Below are positions 16,798-25,901 of a stretch of DNA of 64,000 nt, one piece after another. The stretch spans positions 1-64,000 of the forward strand of contig NZ_JANRHH010000014.1 of NCBI RefSeq assembly GCF_030433435.1, given 5' to 3'. The stretch comes from Polycladomyces subterraneus (GTDB lineage Bacteria; Bacillota; Bacilli; Thermoactinomycetales; JIR-001). The notes under the pieces are model-generated. The model had not been told where the DNA came from. It saw only the letters and a list, made by a program, of their open reading frames with translations, and ran no database searches. A program made the position numbers and the translations under genes. How positions within the stretch are numbered: the first letter of the stretch is position 1; each line of letters begins with the position of its first letter.

Positions 16798-16815
16798 AAA
16801 AACAACGTTTACATG
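16798..16815. promoter_or_regulatory. Possible cre/LacI-type operator upstream of the DUF1861-GH130 operon
   Basis: On the minus strand the site reads TGTAAACGTTGTTTTTA, close to the catabolite-responsive element consensus TGWAANCGNTNWCA except at the 3' end. It lies ~85 bp before the operon start, which suits sugar control. Weak by sequence alone. Confidence 0.3.
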
Positions 16816-16925
16816 GCCATCTCCCCACTTGGAATAAACTGAGGTTTCGACTGAATCATGATCCAATCTATCATATAACCCATTATGATTCACGAAAAAC
16901 GGGTAGAAAGAGCAAAATCATCATT

Positions 16926-16962
16926 AGAAAAAAATGCCTGACAGCAACCATGTCAGGCAAAT
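16926..16962 (-). terminator. Terminator after cvpA
   Basis: On the minus strand, TGCCTGACA-TGGTTGC-TGTCAGGCA is followed by seven Ts, at the end of zapA-cvpA. Confidence 0.88.
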
Positions 16963-16982
16963 CGAATCATCTATTCTAGTCC

Positions 16983-17528
16983 CTATGACCGCTGCCGCAT
17001 TGCATCATGCAACAGCTGTTTCAGTTCCGCTGTCCATTGGGGGGTTGCTTCCAACAGATTTTGGGCGATACCGGATTGTTGTACTGCTTCTTGTCCTTTC
17101 TCCCATGGTAGGAAATGCAACAGGTTGACCATGATCCATACCAGCAATACAGCTTGGAGAGCTCCCAAAACCAAGCCACCGATTCGGTTCAATACAGATA
17201 ATACAGGCAGCTGCGCCAACTGATTGAGTACCCTGGACAAAATCGAGACCACCAGTTTGGTCCCGAAAAACAGGAGCAGAAACGCCATCACCGAATACAA
17301 AGCGCGTTCTAATGGCAACAGGCGCATCAAACCGTCTCCGGTTACCGATTCGGGCAAGGGGACATTTTTCTGCAGAACCGGTGTTACTTCGTCGGTGAAG
17401 TAAAACGCCACCACCCACGCCAACACCAAGCCGGCTAACGACGCGGCCTGCAGAATCAAGCCGCGCCGATACCCCCGCAACAATCCCCCGATTAACAAGA
17501 GCAGGATGATCCCGTCTAGTACATGCAT
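16983..17528 (-). CDS. cvpA: CvpA-family membrane protein
   Basis: About 181 residues with four hydrophobic segments (4-22, 27-48, 80-103, 117-140) and the family pattern LDGIILLLLIGGLLRGYRRG at the start. CvpA proteins affect colicin V production in E. coli and envelope/osmotic traits elsewhere; their biochemical role is unclear. GAGGAG stands 3 nt before one ATG (17534) and 9 nt before the next (17528); I chose the second. It follows zapA by 13 nt, the usual Firmicute order zapA-cvpA. Confidence 0.85.
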   Translation of the reverse strand: MHVLDGIILLLLIGGLLRGYRRGLILQAASLAGLVLAWVVAFYFTDEVTPVLQKNVPLPESVTGDGLMRLLPLERALYSVMAFLLLFFGTKLVVSILSRVLNQLAQLPVLSVLNRIGGLVLGALQAVLLVWIMVNLLHFLPWEKGQEAVQQSGIAQNLLEATPQWTAELKQLLHDAMRQRS

Positions 17529-17541
17529 GTTCATCCGCTCC

Positions 17542-17793
17542 TCACGGTTGATCATCTTCGATCAGATGCAGGATCTCGTCATGTTCCCGTTTCAGTTTCA
17601 TATAGGCATCCGCGATATTGACAGCCGAAAGTACCGCCAGACGCGTGGTATCCAAACGGGGATTGGCTTGTGAGATCATCCGCATCGTTTCGTCAACATG
17701 GCTGGCTACTTCCCGCATGTAACTGGGACTGGCTTTTCCTGTGATATTGTACTGTTGTCCGAAGATCTCCACGCTCAATTTATTTTTGGTCAT
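17542..17793 (-). CDS. zapA: Cell division protein ZapA
   Basis: An 83-residue ZapA that bundles FtsZ filaments at the division ring. The N-terminal beta hairpin (KLSVEIFGQQYNITG) is followed by a long helix for dimer/tetramer coiled coil (MREVASHVDETMRMI ... NIADAYMKLKREHDEILHLIE). GGAGGTTGCAATCG precedes the ATG. It sits between pheT (upstream) and cvpA. The rnhC gene often found here is absent. Confidence 0.92.
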   Translation of the reverse strand: MTKNKLSVEIFGQQYNITGKASPSYMREVASHVDETMRMISQANPRLDTTRLAVLSAVNIADAYMKLKREHDEILHLIEDDQP

Positions 17794-17995
17794 CGATTGC
17801 AACCTCCTTCACCAAGTGAAGGTGAGACTGCCTGACAACATCCATTTCGACACGAGGGGTCCGTTTTCCCTGTTATTCTGGAGAATTCGATTGATTTGAT
17901 CAGGTATGCTGGTATCCTTGCGTGCTTTTTCTCCCTCTCGCTATGGGAGAAAGGCACACCCTTCGTATGACCAGAAGAATTTAGCGGACACAGCT

Positions 17996-20419
17996 TTACT
18001 GGCGCAACTGCGCACCGCATGTCGCTGCGAGATGGTCGATCACCGCTTGATGTACCCGGTTGACCTCTTCGTCGGTCAGCGTACGATCCTTGGCCCGGTA
18101 CACCAATGAATAGGCTACGCTTTTCTTTCCTTCCCCAATCTGCTCTCCTGTAAACACGTCAAACAACGTCACGGATTCCAGCCATTCGCCCGCCGCCTTT
18201 TTGATCTCTTTCTCCACTTTGCCAACCAAAAGATCCTGATCCACAACCAACGCCAAATCGCGGGTTACCGCGGGATGACGGCTGGGCGGTTCGAAATGGA
18301 CATCCGTTTGTGCCACAGCAAAGATCGCTTCCAGATCCAACTGACACACCATTGTGGGGCCGAGATCGTATTGTTGGGCCACTTGCGGATGCAGTTGTCC
18401 CAAAATGCCGATGACCCGACCGTCTACCACGATCTCCGCGGTACGTCCGGGATGGAAACCGACCGGTTGCACCGCACGGTATTCGACGTTGTGGATGCCC
18501 AAACGGGTAAACAGGGCTTCCAGCACGCCCTTGGACGCGTAAAAGTCACTGGACGACGAGGGCTGACGCCAGTTGGTCGGCACCGATTTTCCGGCAAGCA
18601 GTCCAGCCAATTCCCATCGCTCTTCCGGCAAATCGGTCAACTTCTTCTCATGGGTATGGAAAGTTTTCCCGATTTCAAAGATGGCGACGCGTTCTTGTTG
18701 CCGTTTCAGGTTGTATGAAGCCGTTTCGATCAGATGCGGCAACAGGCTGGTCCGCAAAACGCTCCGCTCTTCGCTCATCGGCATGGCTACCCGGATCGGT
18801 TGTCCTGCCTGGTTGATCGAGGCAATCTCACTTCCTAATTCGGGGGAAGTCAAGCTGTAGGTGATCACTTCATGCATACCCAGCGTCCGCAGGGTGTTCC
18901 GAATGACGCGGACAAGCAGTTGTTCGCGGGTCAACCCACCAGGAGATTGCTGTCCCCACGGCAATGTGGGCGGAATGTTATCGTAACCGTATAGTCGAGC
19001 CACTTCTTCGATCAAATCGACTTCAATGGCGATATCCGGTCGACGCGTCGGCACCTGTACATGGTAGACCCCATCTTTCACCTCTACAGGAAAACGCAGC
19101 CGACGGAAGATATCCAGCACTTGCTTTTCTTTCAATTTCACGCCCAACACGTGCGTCAATCGTTCATGACGGAGGCTCACAGTCAGCTCGTCGATATCTC
19201 CAACGCGCTCTGTGGTCACCCTGGATACAACCCGCCCGCCAGCGTACAGGGTGAGCAATTCCACCGCACGTTGCAGAGCCGGGATGATGCGCTCCGGATC
19301 GACCGCTTTTTCGAAGCGGTTGCTCGCTTCCGAGCGCAGCCCCAACTTGCGCGAGGTCCGACGAATGATAGGCGGGGAGAAAAAGGCTGCCTCCAACAAC
19401 ACCCGTGTCGTTTTCTCGGACACTTCGGAGTTGGCGCCGCCCATCACCCCCGCAATACCGATCGGTTTGCTACCGTCGGTGATGAGCAACGTTTCCTCGT
19501 CGCACGCCCGGGTGACACCGTCCAACGTTTCAATCGTCTCGCCGTTACGTGCCCGACGTACGACGATGCGCCCGCCGTTGGACAGTTTGTCCAGGTCAAA
19601 TGCGTGCAGGGGTTGACCACACTCAATCATCACATAGTTGGTGATGTCCACGATGTTGTTGACCGGACGAATCCCGGCAGAAATCAGCCGGTTTTGCATC
19701 CATTGCGGAGACGGGCCCACTTTCAGGTTGTCGACCACCTGCGCGGCGTAGAGGGGACAATCTTCTTCCGATTCCACCATGATGTCCACGCGAATTTCAT
19801 CCCCCGTCGGTTCCAGCGCTTCCGGTTCCGGCAAACGCACTTCGCGATCCAACACGGCAGCTACTTCATAAGCCACGCCGATCATGCTGAGACAGTCGGA
19901 ACGGTTGGGCGTCAGATCCAGCTCCAACACCTGATCGTGCATGCCCAACACGGTGCGCACGTCAGTACCGATTTCCACCTCGTCGGGCAAAACCATAATG
20001 CCTTCCCGTTGATGTTTGGACAACACTTTGTCCGGGAAACCCAACTCCTTGGCGGAGCAAATCATTCCCTGCGACTCGACGCCCCGGAGTTTGGTCCGCT
20101 TGATGGTGACCCCGCCCGGCAGGGATGCCCCTTCCAATGCGACGGGAACCAGTTGACCCTCAGCTACGTTGGCCGCGCCACAAACGATGTTCAACGGTTC
20201 ATCCTTGCCGACATCCACAAGGCATACTTTCAATCGATCCGCCTGCGGATGGGGCTCAGTCGACAACACTTTCCCCACGACCACATTTCGAATCCCCGTA
20301 TCTCGCGTGTAAATCACGTCCACGGCCACACCGCTCTGCGTCAAAGCGTGGGCAACATCTTCCGGTGTCAGTCCTTCCAGGTCCACATATTCGTTCAGCC
20401 ATTCGTATGATACCAGCAT
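17996..20419 (-). CDS. pheT: Phenylalanine-tRNA ligase beta subunit
   Basis: An 807-residue beta chain of the alpha2-beta2 PheRS. It starts MLVSYEWLNEYVDLEGLTPEDV and has an EMAP-like tRNA-binding domain (~40-150), the B3/B4 editing domain (~210-390), B5 (~400-475), the catalytic-like core and a C-terminal anticodon-binding ferredoxin fold (PSRHPAVTRDLALVVDQDL ... VYRAKDRTLTDEEV). The length is typical. It starts 15 nt after pheS with GGGAGGAGACGTGGC before the ATG, and shares the T-box leader of pheS. Confidence 0.97.
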   Translation of the reverse strand: MLVSYEWLNEYVDLEGLTPEDVAHALTQSGVAVDVIYTRDTGIRNVVVGKVLSTEPHPQADRLKVCLVDVGKDEPLNIVCGAANVAEGQLVPVALEGASLPGGVTIKRTKLRGVESQGMICSAKELGFPDKVLSKHQREGIMVLPDEVEIGTDVRTVLGMHDQVLELDLTPNRSDCLSMIGVAYEVAAVLDREVRLPEPEALEPTGDEIRVDIMVESEEDCPLYAAQVVDNLKVGPSPQWMQNRLISAGIRPVNNIVDITNYVMIECGQPLHAFDLDKLSNGGRIVVRRARNGETIETLDGVTRACDEETLLITDGSKPIGIAGVMGGANSEVSEKTTRVLLEAAFFSPPIIRRTSRKLGLRSEASNRFEKAVDPERIIPALQRAVELLTLYAGGRVVSRVTTERVGDIDELTVSLRHERLTHVLGVKLKEKQVLDIFRRLRFPVEVKDGVYHVQVPTRRPDIAIEVDLIEEVARLYGYDNIPPTLPWGQQSPGGLTREQLLVRVIRNTLRTLGMHEVITYSLTSPELGSEIASINQAGQPIRVAMPMSEERSVLRTSLLPHLIETASYNLKRQQERVAIFEIGKTFHTHEKKLTDLPEERWELAGLLAGKSVPTNWRQPSSSSDFYASKGVLEALFTRLGIHNVEYRAVQPVGFHPGRTAEIVVDGRVIGILGQLHPQVAQQYDLGPTMVCQLDLEAIFAVAQTDVHFEPPSRHPAVTRDLALVVDQDLLVGKVEKEIKKAAGEWLESVTLFDVFTGEQIGEGKKSVAYSLVYRAKDRTLTDEEVNRVHQAVIDHLAATCGAQLRQ

Positions 20420-20434
20420 GCCACGTCTCCTCCC

Positions 20435-21472
20435 TCAAACCGATTGGAATTGCCGCAAGACGCGCAGGTCATTGGTGTAGAAATAACGGATATCATCGAT
20501 CCCGTATTTGAGCATCGCGATGCGCTCCACTCCCATTCCAAACGCAAAACCGGTATAGCGCTCAGCATTATAACCCGATTTTTCCAACACGTTGGGGTGA
20601 ACCATCCCCGCCCCCAAAATTTCGATCCATCCGGTTTCTTTGCAAATGCGACATCCCTCGCCACCGCACGCCATGCAAGACATGTCCATCTCCATGCTCG
20701 GTTCGGTAAACGGGAAATAACTGGGACGGAACCGGAATTCATAATCCTCGCCGAACATCCGTTTCGCAAACGCCAGCAGCGTCCCTTTTAACTCGCTCAT
20801 GGATACGCCGCGATCGACGACCAATCCCTCGATTTGTGTAAATTGGTGCGAATGAGTGGCGTCGTCGTCATCCCGCCGATACACTTTTCCCGGACAAATC
20901 ATGCGCACCGGTACTTTGCCCTCTTTGGCCTGCAACGTACGCACCTGCACCGGTGAGGTTTGCGTACGGAGCAGAATCTCCCGCGTGATGTAAAAAGAAT
21001 CCTGCATATCTCGGGCCGGATGATCTTTGGGCATGTTGAGCGCTTCGAAATTGTACCAGTCCTTTTCCACTTCCGGTCCTTCGGCTACCTCAAACCCCAT
21101 GCCGATAAAGATGTTTTCCACCTGCTGGATCACTGCGGTCAACGGATGAAGCGAGCCCAATGGACGGGGCACGCCCGGAAGGGTGACGTCGATTGTTTCC
21201 TCTTTCAGTCGCGCTTCCATGGCCGCCGCTTCCAGCGCAGACTCTTTTTCGTCCAATATCCGCTCCAACGTCTGGCGAATATCATTGGCCAGCTTCCCGA
21301 TTACGGGACGCTCTTCTGCAGACAGCTCGCCCATTCCGCGCAGAACGGCAGTCAGCTCCCCTTTTTTGCCCAAGTATTTGACACGCAATTGCTTTAACGT
21401 TTCCAAATCCTTCGCGCCTTGAATCGCTTGTTCCGCCTCCGCTTTCAAGGCCTCCAACCGCTCACGCATCAT
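20435..21472 (-). CDS. pheS: Phenylalanine-tRNA ligase alpha subunit
   Basis: A 345-residue class II aminoacyl-tRNA synthetase alpha chain. An N-terminal coiled coil (~1-85) precedes the catalytic core with motif 2 ([18 protein letters not shown]), a [12 protein letters not shown] cysteine patch, and motif 3 ([18 protein letters not shown]). Two adjacent ATGs (21472, 21469) are possible; upstream codons in frame belong to the leader. It is the first gene of T-box-pheS-pheT. Confidence 0.96.
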   Translation of the reverse strand: MMRERLEALKAEAEQAIQGAKDLETLKQLRVKYLGKKGELTAVLRGMGELSAEERPVIGKLANDIRQTLERILDEKESALEAAAMEARLKEETIDVTLPGVPRPLGSLHPLTAVIQQVENIFIGMGFEVAEGPEVEKDWYNFEALNMPKDHPARDMQDSFYITREILLRTQTSPVQVRTLQAKEGKVPVRMICPGKVYRRDDDDATHSHQFTQIEGLVVDRGVSMSELKGTLLAFAKRMFGEDYEFRFRPSYFPFTEPSMEMDMSCMACGGEGCRICKETGWIEILGAGMVHPNVLEKSGYNAERYTGFAFGMGVERIAMLKYGIDDIRYFYTNDLRVLRQFQSV

Positions 21473-21485
21473 GGACACTCCCTTC

Positions 21486-21780
21486 TTCTGTCTATGTAAT
21501 AAAAAAATCTCTGCGCCCAAAGGGACGAGAGATTCGCGGTACCACCCTTTTTGGACAACGAAACCTGAAGACGTGTCTGATCAGGCCGATGAATCACCGG
21601 ATACGCCCTGAGCTTCGTCATCCCGCTTTTCGTGCGATAACGAGCACCGCCGGTACCCCCTACTGCCATGTTCAGGGGACAGCTCCGGAGCGAACTTCGG
21701 CGAGCCGCTTCCTGGAGGTGCTTTCAGTCACGGCACCTCCTCCCTGACAAGGGCGCACTGCCTACTCCTCTCCTTCACAG
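21486..21780 (-). promoter_or_regulatory. T-box riboswitch of pheST (UUC specifier)
   Basis: On the minus strand the T-box core AGGGTGGTACCGCG is at 21533-21546. The specifier loop reads GAAG-TTC-GCTCCGGAG, so the codon is UUC (21692-21694) for tRNA-Phe. The terminator ATCTCTCGTCCCTTTGGGCG, closed by AGAGAT and seven Ts, lies at 21500-21535 and competes with the antiterminator. Uncharged tRNA-Phe should allow read-through. Confidence 0.92.
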
Positions 21781-21839
21781 CCGATAAAATTATTATGAAG
21801 AAAATTTCTTCTTCAGTATAACGAAAACCATGACTCGTT

Positions 21840-22655
21840 TCAACAGTCGAGTGATCCTCCGCGTTGTTGGCGCAGGTACTCATACAACAGCAACGATGCA
21901 GTGATGGAAACATTGAGCGATTCGGCTCCTCCCGGCATCGGGATGGAGACTTCGCGGTCAACCCACCGCATCAACGTGGGATCCACACCCCTTCCTTCGT
22001 TGCCCAGTAAAAAGGCGGTACGACCCGGATACGATACATCAAAGTGTACGTGTTCCCCCCGGGGGTGGGTTCCCACCACCCAGTAACCGGCAGATCGGAG
22101 TCGCTGAAGTTCCTCATGCAAATCGATCATACGGATGGGCACGTGGAACAGCGCCCCCATCGCGGCCCGAACCACTTTCGGGTTGTAGGGATCGACGGTT
22201 CCTTTCCCCAACCATACGCCGGCCGCACCTACCGCCCGGGCAGTCCGCAACATGGTTCCCACATTGCCGGGGTCCTGCACGGCATCCAACAGCAACAGCA
22301 CGCCGTCGGCGGGAATGGCCTGATCCACCTCACCTTTGGGGATTTCCACTTCAGCAGCGATTCCCTGCGGCGTCTCCGTATCCGCCAAAGTTCGATACAA
22401 CCGGGATGGAAGGCAGTACACCGGCACGTTTTTGATCCGTTTTTCCCACCACGGTCGATGTTCAGCTTCCCGATCCTGATCGACGATCAATGCCCGCACT
22501 CGCCATCCCGCTTTGACAGATTCTTCCAGCAAGTGTTTTCCTTCGATCCACAAAGCTCCCAGTGACTGGCGACCTTTGCGCGACTGAAGTTTCCTCCAGC
22601 GTTTGATTTGGTCATTATGCTGCGACGTGAGAACGATCGATTTCAAATTACGCAT
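21840..22655 (-). CDS. ysgA: SpoU/TrmH-family RNA 2'-O-methyltransferase (YsgA-like)
   Basis: A 271-residue RNA ribose methyltransferase. An N-terminal substrate-binding domain (QSRKGRQSLGALWIEGKHLL) precedes a SPOUT trefoil-knot domain with motifs LDAVQDPGNVGTMLRTARA, AFLLGNEGRGV and PMPGGAESLNVSITAS. The position next to pheS and sspI matches B. subtilis ysgA. The target is probably a 23S rRNA nucleotide by family resemblance to RlmB/TsnR types. The ATG at 22655 overlaps the end of the ktrA reading; a TTG at 22646 is better spaced from GGAGGAG. Confidence 0.87.
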   Translation of the reverse strand: MRNLKSIVLTSQHNDQIKRWRKLQSRKGRQSLGALWIEGKHLLEESVKAGWRVRALIVDQDREAEHRPWWEKRIKNVPVYCLPSRLYRTLADTETPQGIAAEVEIPKGEVDQAIPADGVLLLLDAVQDPGNVGTMLRTARAVGAAGVWLGKGTVDPYNPKVVRAAMGALFHVPIRMIDLHEELQRLRSAGYWVVGTHPRGEHVHFDVSYPGRTAFLLGNEGRGVDPTLMRWVDREVSIPMPGGAESLNVSITASLLLYEYLRQQRGGSLDC

Positions 22656-23312
22656 TCTCCTCCAATTGTTTCAGATTGTCATTGCTGCCGATCACTACGA
22701 GCACATCTCCTTTTTGAATGACATCCCCTGCCGCCGGTGCGATATTGATATTGCCGTCTCGCGATTTGATCGCCATCACGTTACACCCGTAGCGGGCCCG
22801 AATGTCCAACTCCTGCAGTGATTTACCGGCAAAAAAGTCTCCAGCGCTGATTTCCACAATACTGTACCCGTCCGCCAATTCGATGTAATCCAAGATGTTG
22901 GGCGAAATCAAATGGTGCACCACCCGGACGCCCATATCGCGTTCCGGATAGACCACCTTGTCTGCGCCGATTTTATACAACACCTTTCCATGCAGATCAT
23001 TGCGCGCTTTAACGACGATCTTTTTCACTCCCAGCTCTTTCAAAATCAACGTGGTCATGATACTGGCCTGAATATCTTCACCAATGGATACCACTACCAC
23101 GTCAAAATTGCGGATACCCAATGCCTTCAGTGCATTCTCATCGGTGGAATCGGCCTCGACCGCATGCGTGACGACTTGGGCAATTGCACCCGCTGGGGAT
23201 CCTGATCGATCGCCAACACCTCATATCCCATTTCGTTCAAGGTATTGGCTACACTGCCGCCGAAGCGTCCCAATCCGATTACGACAAACTGCTTCTCACC
23301 CCTATTCACCAC
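22648..23312 (-). pseudogene. ktrA: KtrA-type potassium channel regulator with a frameshift
   Basis: RCK regulatory subunit of a Ktr potassium uptake system. Frame 1 gives the nucleotide-binding start KQFVVIGLGRFGGSVANTLN ... VLAIDQDPQRVQ. Frame 2 continues QVVTHAVEADSTDENALKAL ... FDVVVVSIGEDIQAS and runs through the RCK_C domain to LKQLEENA. The junction is near 23195-23205 (RVQ-[shift]-AQVVTH); a net loss of one base, or of four, explains it. The joined length of ~221 residues is normal. No ktrB is in the window. Real decay or an assembly error are both possible; everything else in the gene looks intact. Confidence 0.8.
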
Positions 23313-23395
23313 CTGTATGTAATTGTTTGATGCAGCATCCAGGGATAACTCGATGAATGACGGCTCACAATAGAAACAAAAGGAGGTTGTTGTCA

Positions 23396-23629
23396 GTGAA
23401 CATCGATATCCGTGGAGCTGTCATCCACAATATTCAAGACATGAACCCGCAAGAGTTGAAGGATATGGTGTTTGATTCGATCCAGCGAAGGGAAGAAAAA
23501 CTCTTGCCCGGTCTGGGCGTCGTTTTTGAAGTGATTTGGAAAAACAGCCAACCGGACGAACAAGAACACATGATTCAAACTCTTCACAGCTCCCTGCCCA
23601 ATGAAAAGGCGATTCCGCCCCAGCCATAA
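23396..23629 (+). CDS. sspI: Small acid-soluble spore protein SspI
   Basis: A 77-residue spore core protein. The pattern NIDIRGAVIHNI ... DSIQRREEKLLPGLGVVFEV closely matches SspI of Bacillus. It starts with GTG at 23396, 8 nt after AGGAGG; the ATG at 23357 in the same frame lacks a site. SspI is made in the forespore late in sporulation, so a SigG-type promoter is expected but I cannot place it with confidence. Its position beside ysgA and pheST matches Bacillus and supports endospore formation. Confidence 0.9.
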   Translation: MNIDIRGAVIHNIQDMNPQELKDMVFDSIQRREEKLLPGLGVVFEVIWKNSQPDEQEHMIQTLHSSLPNEKAIPPQP

Positions 23630-23708
23630 ATCTGTTCCCGTTATCCGGCCTTGCGAAGGGAAGGAGCCGTTTTCCCCCGCGGGCCGGCTCCCGTTCTATC
23701 CAATTATT

Positions 23709-24788
23709 TTATCCTTGACTCAAACGATTTACCGTCGTACGGTCCAATTTCCGAATCACTTCGACCAGCAACTGAACCAGGTTCTCCAAGTCATCCCGGT
23801 GGATAATGGAAGCATGACTGTGAATATACCGGGCGGGAATACCCAAGGTCAACGCCGGAACCCCTCGGCCGTGGAGGTGAATATGACTGGCATCCGTCGC
23901 TCCCCGCGGAAGTGTATCCGGCTGAAGCGGGATTCCCTGTTCCTCTGCCGTCTTTTGTACCAGTGCCAACAATCCCCGGTGAGCGAGATGTCCTCCGTCG
24001 GCCAACACCACGGTCGGACCTTCTCCCAACCGGGATGCGGCTTCGTCTTTGCCGACACCCGGTGTGTCCCCCGCAATGCCGACATCCACTGCAAACGCCA
24101 CATCCGGCTGGACGGCCGCGGATGCTGTAAACGCTCCCCTCCGGCCCACCTCCTCCATTACGGTACCCACTGACGCCACGGCGTTTGGATGATCAGTATG
24201 TCGCAACCGGCGCAACACTTCAACAGCTACCGCACATCCGACCCGGTTGTCCATCGCTTTGGCCATCCACAGTTTTTCGTTCTTCAGAACCGTAAACGGA
24301 GAATGCGGGATCACCGGATCTCCCGGCCGGATGCCGAACGACTCCGCTTCCTCTTGGCTGGAGGCGCCCACATCAATAAACAGATCCTCTGTTTTGACCG
24401 GCTTGTTCCGTTGTTCCGGCGGCATCAGATGCGGTGGCTTGGAACCGATCACGCCGATGACGATTCCCTGTTTCGTATGTACCTCCACACGCTGGGCCGG
24501 TAATACCTGACTCCACCAACCGCCCAACGGCTGGAATCGCAGATATCCGTCTTTCGTCACTCGCGTCACCATGAAGCCGACCTCATCCAGATGTCCCGCC
24601 ACCATGACGCGCGGTTCATCCGCCGTTCCCTTTTTCCAGGCGATCAAACCACCCAGCCGGTCGGTCGTCACTTCGTCAGCCACGGGCGTTGTCCAACGCC
24701 GCATCACTTCACGAACGTTTCCCTCATGTCCGGGTGGACCACCCGCGTTTGTCATCTCCGCCAACATCGAACGCAGCTCATCCGTCAC
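23709..24788 (-). CDS. M42-family aminopeptidase (YsdC/FrvX-like)
   Basis: A 359-residue dinuclear metallo-aminopeptidase (cytoplasmic). Metal and catalytic residues are visible in order: AGHLDEVGFMV (His), AMDNRVGCAV (Asp), VMEEVGRRG (Glu-Glu), AVDVGIAGD (Asp) and HSHASIIHRDD (His). These enzymes form large tetrahedral dodecamers that trim peptides. The start is GTG 24788 after AAGGGGGGAGCAAGG; the open frame extends further upstream without a better site. The length fits Bacillus YsdC. Confidence 0.9.
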   Translation of the reverse strand: MTDELRSMLAEMTNAGGPPGHEGNVREVMRRWTTPVADEVTTDRLGGLIAWKKGTADEPRVMVAGHLDEVGFMVTRVTKDGYLRFQPLGGWWSQVLPAQRVEVHTKQGIVIGVIGSKPPHLMPPEQRNKPVKTEDLFIDVGASSQEEAESFGIRPGDPVIPHSPFTVLKNEKLWMAKAMDNRVGCAVAVEVLRRLRHTDHPNAVASVGTVMEEVGRRGAFTASAAVQPDVAFAVDVGIAGDTPGVGKDEAASRLGEGPTVVLADGGHLAHRGLLALVQKTAEEQGIPLQPDTLPRGATDASHIHLHGRGVPALTLGIPARYIHSHASIIHRDDLENLVQLLVEVIRKLDRTTVNRLSQG

Positions 24789-25099
24789 CCTTGCTCCCCC
24801 CTTGTCTCCCGTTTGTGATGAGGGCGAATCGGATTCGTCCAGGTACACCCTCATCACCATCGTTGTGAGTCCTATCTTACCACACCGCAAGCGGAAAAGG
24901 AAAAACGGAGTAGTTTCTTTCCGCTTAACAGAAAAAAGCGAAGAAGCAACTTCTTCGCCGAATCTGCTGACAAAGTGGTCAAACCAATCGCGCATAGGGA
25001 AGTGATTCCGAACGTCCTGTCGAGCGACTCAAGCTATTACTTCGGGCTTCAGACGGGAAATCGGATACACGAAATGGATCACACGGAGCTCCCTTGCTG

Positions 25100-25305
25100 T
25101 CATTCTGCCTGTTTCGCCCGGGCACAATCATCAAAATTCCCGGCGTGGTTCCCATCGCAAAACAGCTTGTTTTGGGACAATCCGCACCGGCAAAGCGCAA
25201 ACACCTTTTTCGTCTCAAACCGGTTTCCCAAAGCGTCGATTAATTCCACCGGACCGGACACGACCAATGGTCCTTATCGTTCACCTTGATTACCACATCT
25301 GCCAT
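25100..25305 (-). pseudogene. CDGSH-type iron-sulfur protein with a 1-nt shift
   Basis: The ATG at 25305 gives MADVVIKVNDK and then leaves frame; the next frame gives GPLVVSGPVELIDALGNRFE followed by KVFALCRCGLSQNKLFCDGN and H. The 3-Cys/1-His set (CRC...CDGxH) is the [2Fe-2S] ligand pattern of CDGSH proteins. Restoring one G at the GG pair near 25272 gives 68 residues, normal for the small prokaryotic type. Its start lies inside the end of the Hsp20-like gene (16-nt overlap), so they should be cotranscribed. The shift may be an assembly error in a G run. Confidence 0.8.
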
Positions 25306-25835
25306 GGACTAGTCCTCTTCCATCTATTATTATCGTTATTTTTCGATTTTTTCACTTGTTTTCCTGCTGGGGATCGATCCCTGTCCGAGGGGGTCACACG
25401 ATGGGGGGATGACTGATGAGAAGGAGCATCTGGTACACGTTTGGGGACAAACACTGTCAGCATTTGATCCTGCCACTCGGTCTGAATTCGCGATTCATCG
25501 ACAGGGAATGGGATGTGAAAACTTTGGGTGAACATGCGTTGTCCATCAATTCGCCGCTGGTTCTCCGGGTCCGCATCCTGCACGAGATGGGAATTGATGC
25601 GGATCACCAAAAACGGCCCCTCCATCCGCACAGCGATCACATCATCCTTCCCGACGACATCAATCCGGGTCTGGATCACCATGCCGCGATCAGTCGGAGT
25701 GACCCGGCTCACCACCCGTCCGCACCCTGGAAAATCTTCAATTAATTTCTCCATCTCCCGAATCATCTCTCTCCTGTCGCGCCAAACAAACGAAGATAAA
25801 CGATGAAACGACAAAGGCTCAAAAGGCATCATCAT
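25290..25835 (-). CDS. Hsp20/alpha-crystallin-like protein
   Basis: A 181-residue protein. An N-terminal helical arm is followed by an alpha-crystallin-like domain at about 50-135 (TRIDVVGKDDVIAVRMEGPFLVIRI ... FHIPFPVDESRI ... DQMLTVFVPKR) and a charged, probably disordered tail. Members are holdases that bind unfolded proteins; some in spore formers are coat proteins (CotM-like). GAGAAGGGGCG precedes the ATG triplet at 25835. The 3' end overlaps the CDGSH gene. Confidence 0.72.
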   Translation of the reverse strand: MMMPFEPLSFHRLSSFVWRDRREMIREMEKLIEDFPGCGRVVSRVTPTDRGMVIQTRIDVVGKDDVIAVRMEGPFLVIRINSHLVQDADPENQRRIDGQRMFTQSFHIPFPVDESRIQTEWQDQMLTVFVPKRVPDAPSHQSSPHRVTPSDRDRSPAGKQVKKSKNNDNNRWKRTSPWQMW

Positions 25836-25857
25836 CGCCCCTTCTCACGCAAATATT

Positions 25858-25888
25858 CGAATAAAAAAACCTCCGTTGCCGGAGGCTC
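25858..25888 (-). terminator. Terminator after the 49-residue membrane protein
   Basis: On the minus strand, GCCTCCG-GCAA-CGGAGGT with seven Ts, separating the small ORF from the Hsp20-like gene. Confidence 0.88.
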
Positions 25889-25901
25889 ATGTGTAGATTG
25901 T

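Noticed and set aside
19061-20410. Long open frame (449 codons) on the plus strand opposite pheT
   Set aside because: It mirrors the codon pattern of pheT, is rich in His/Arg, has no ribosome site and no family signal.
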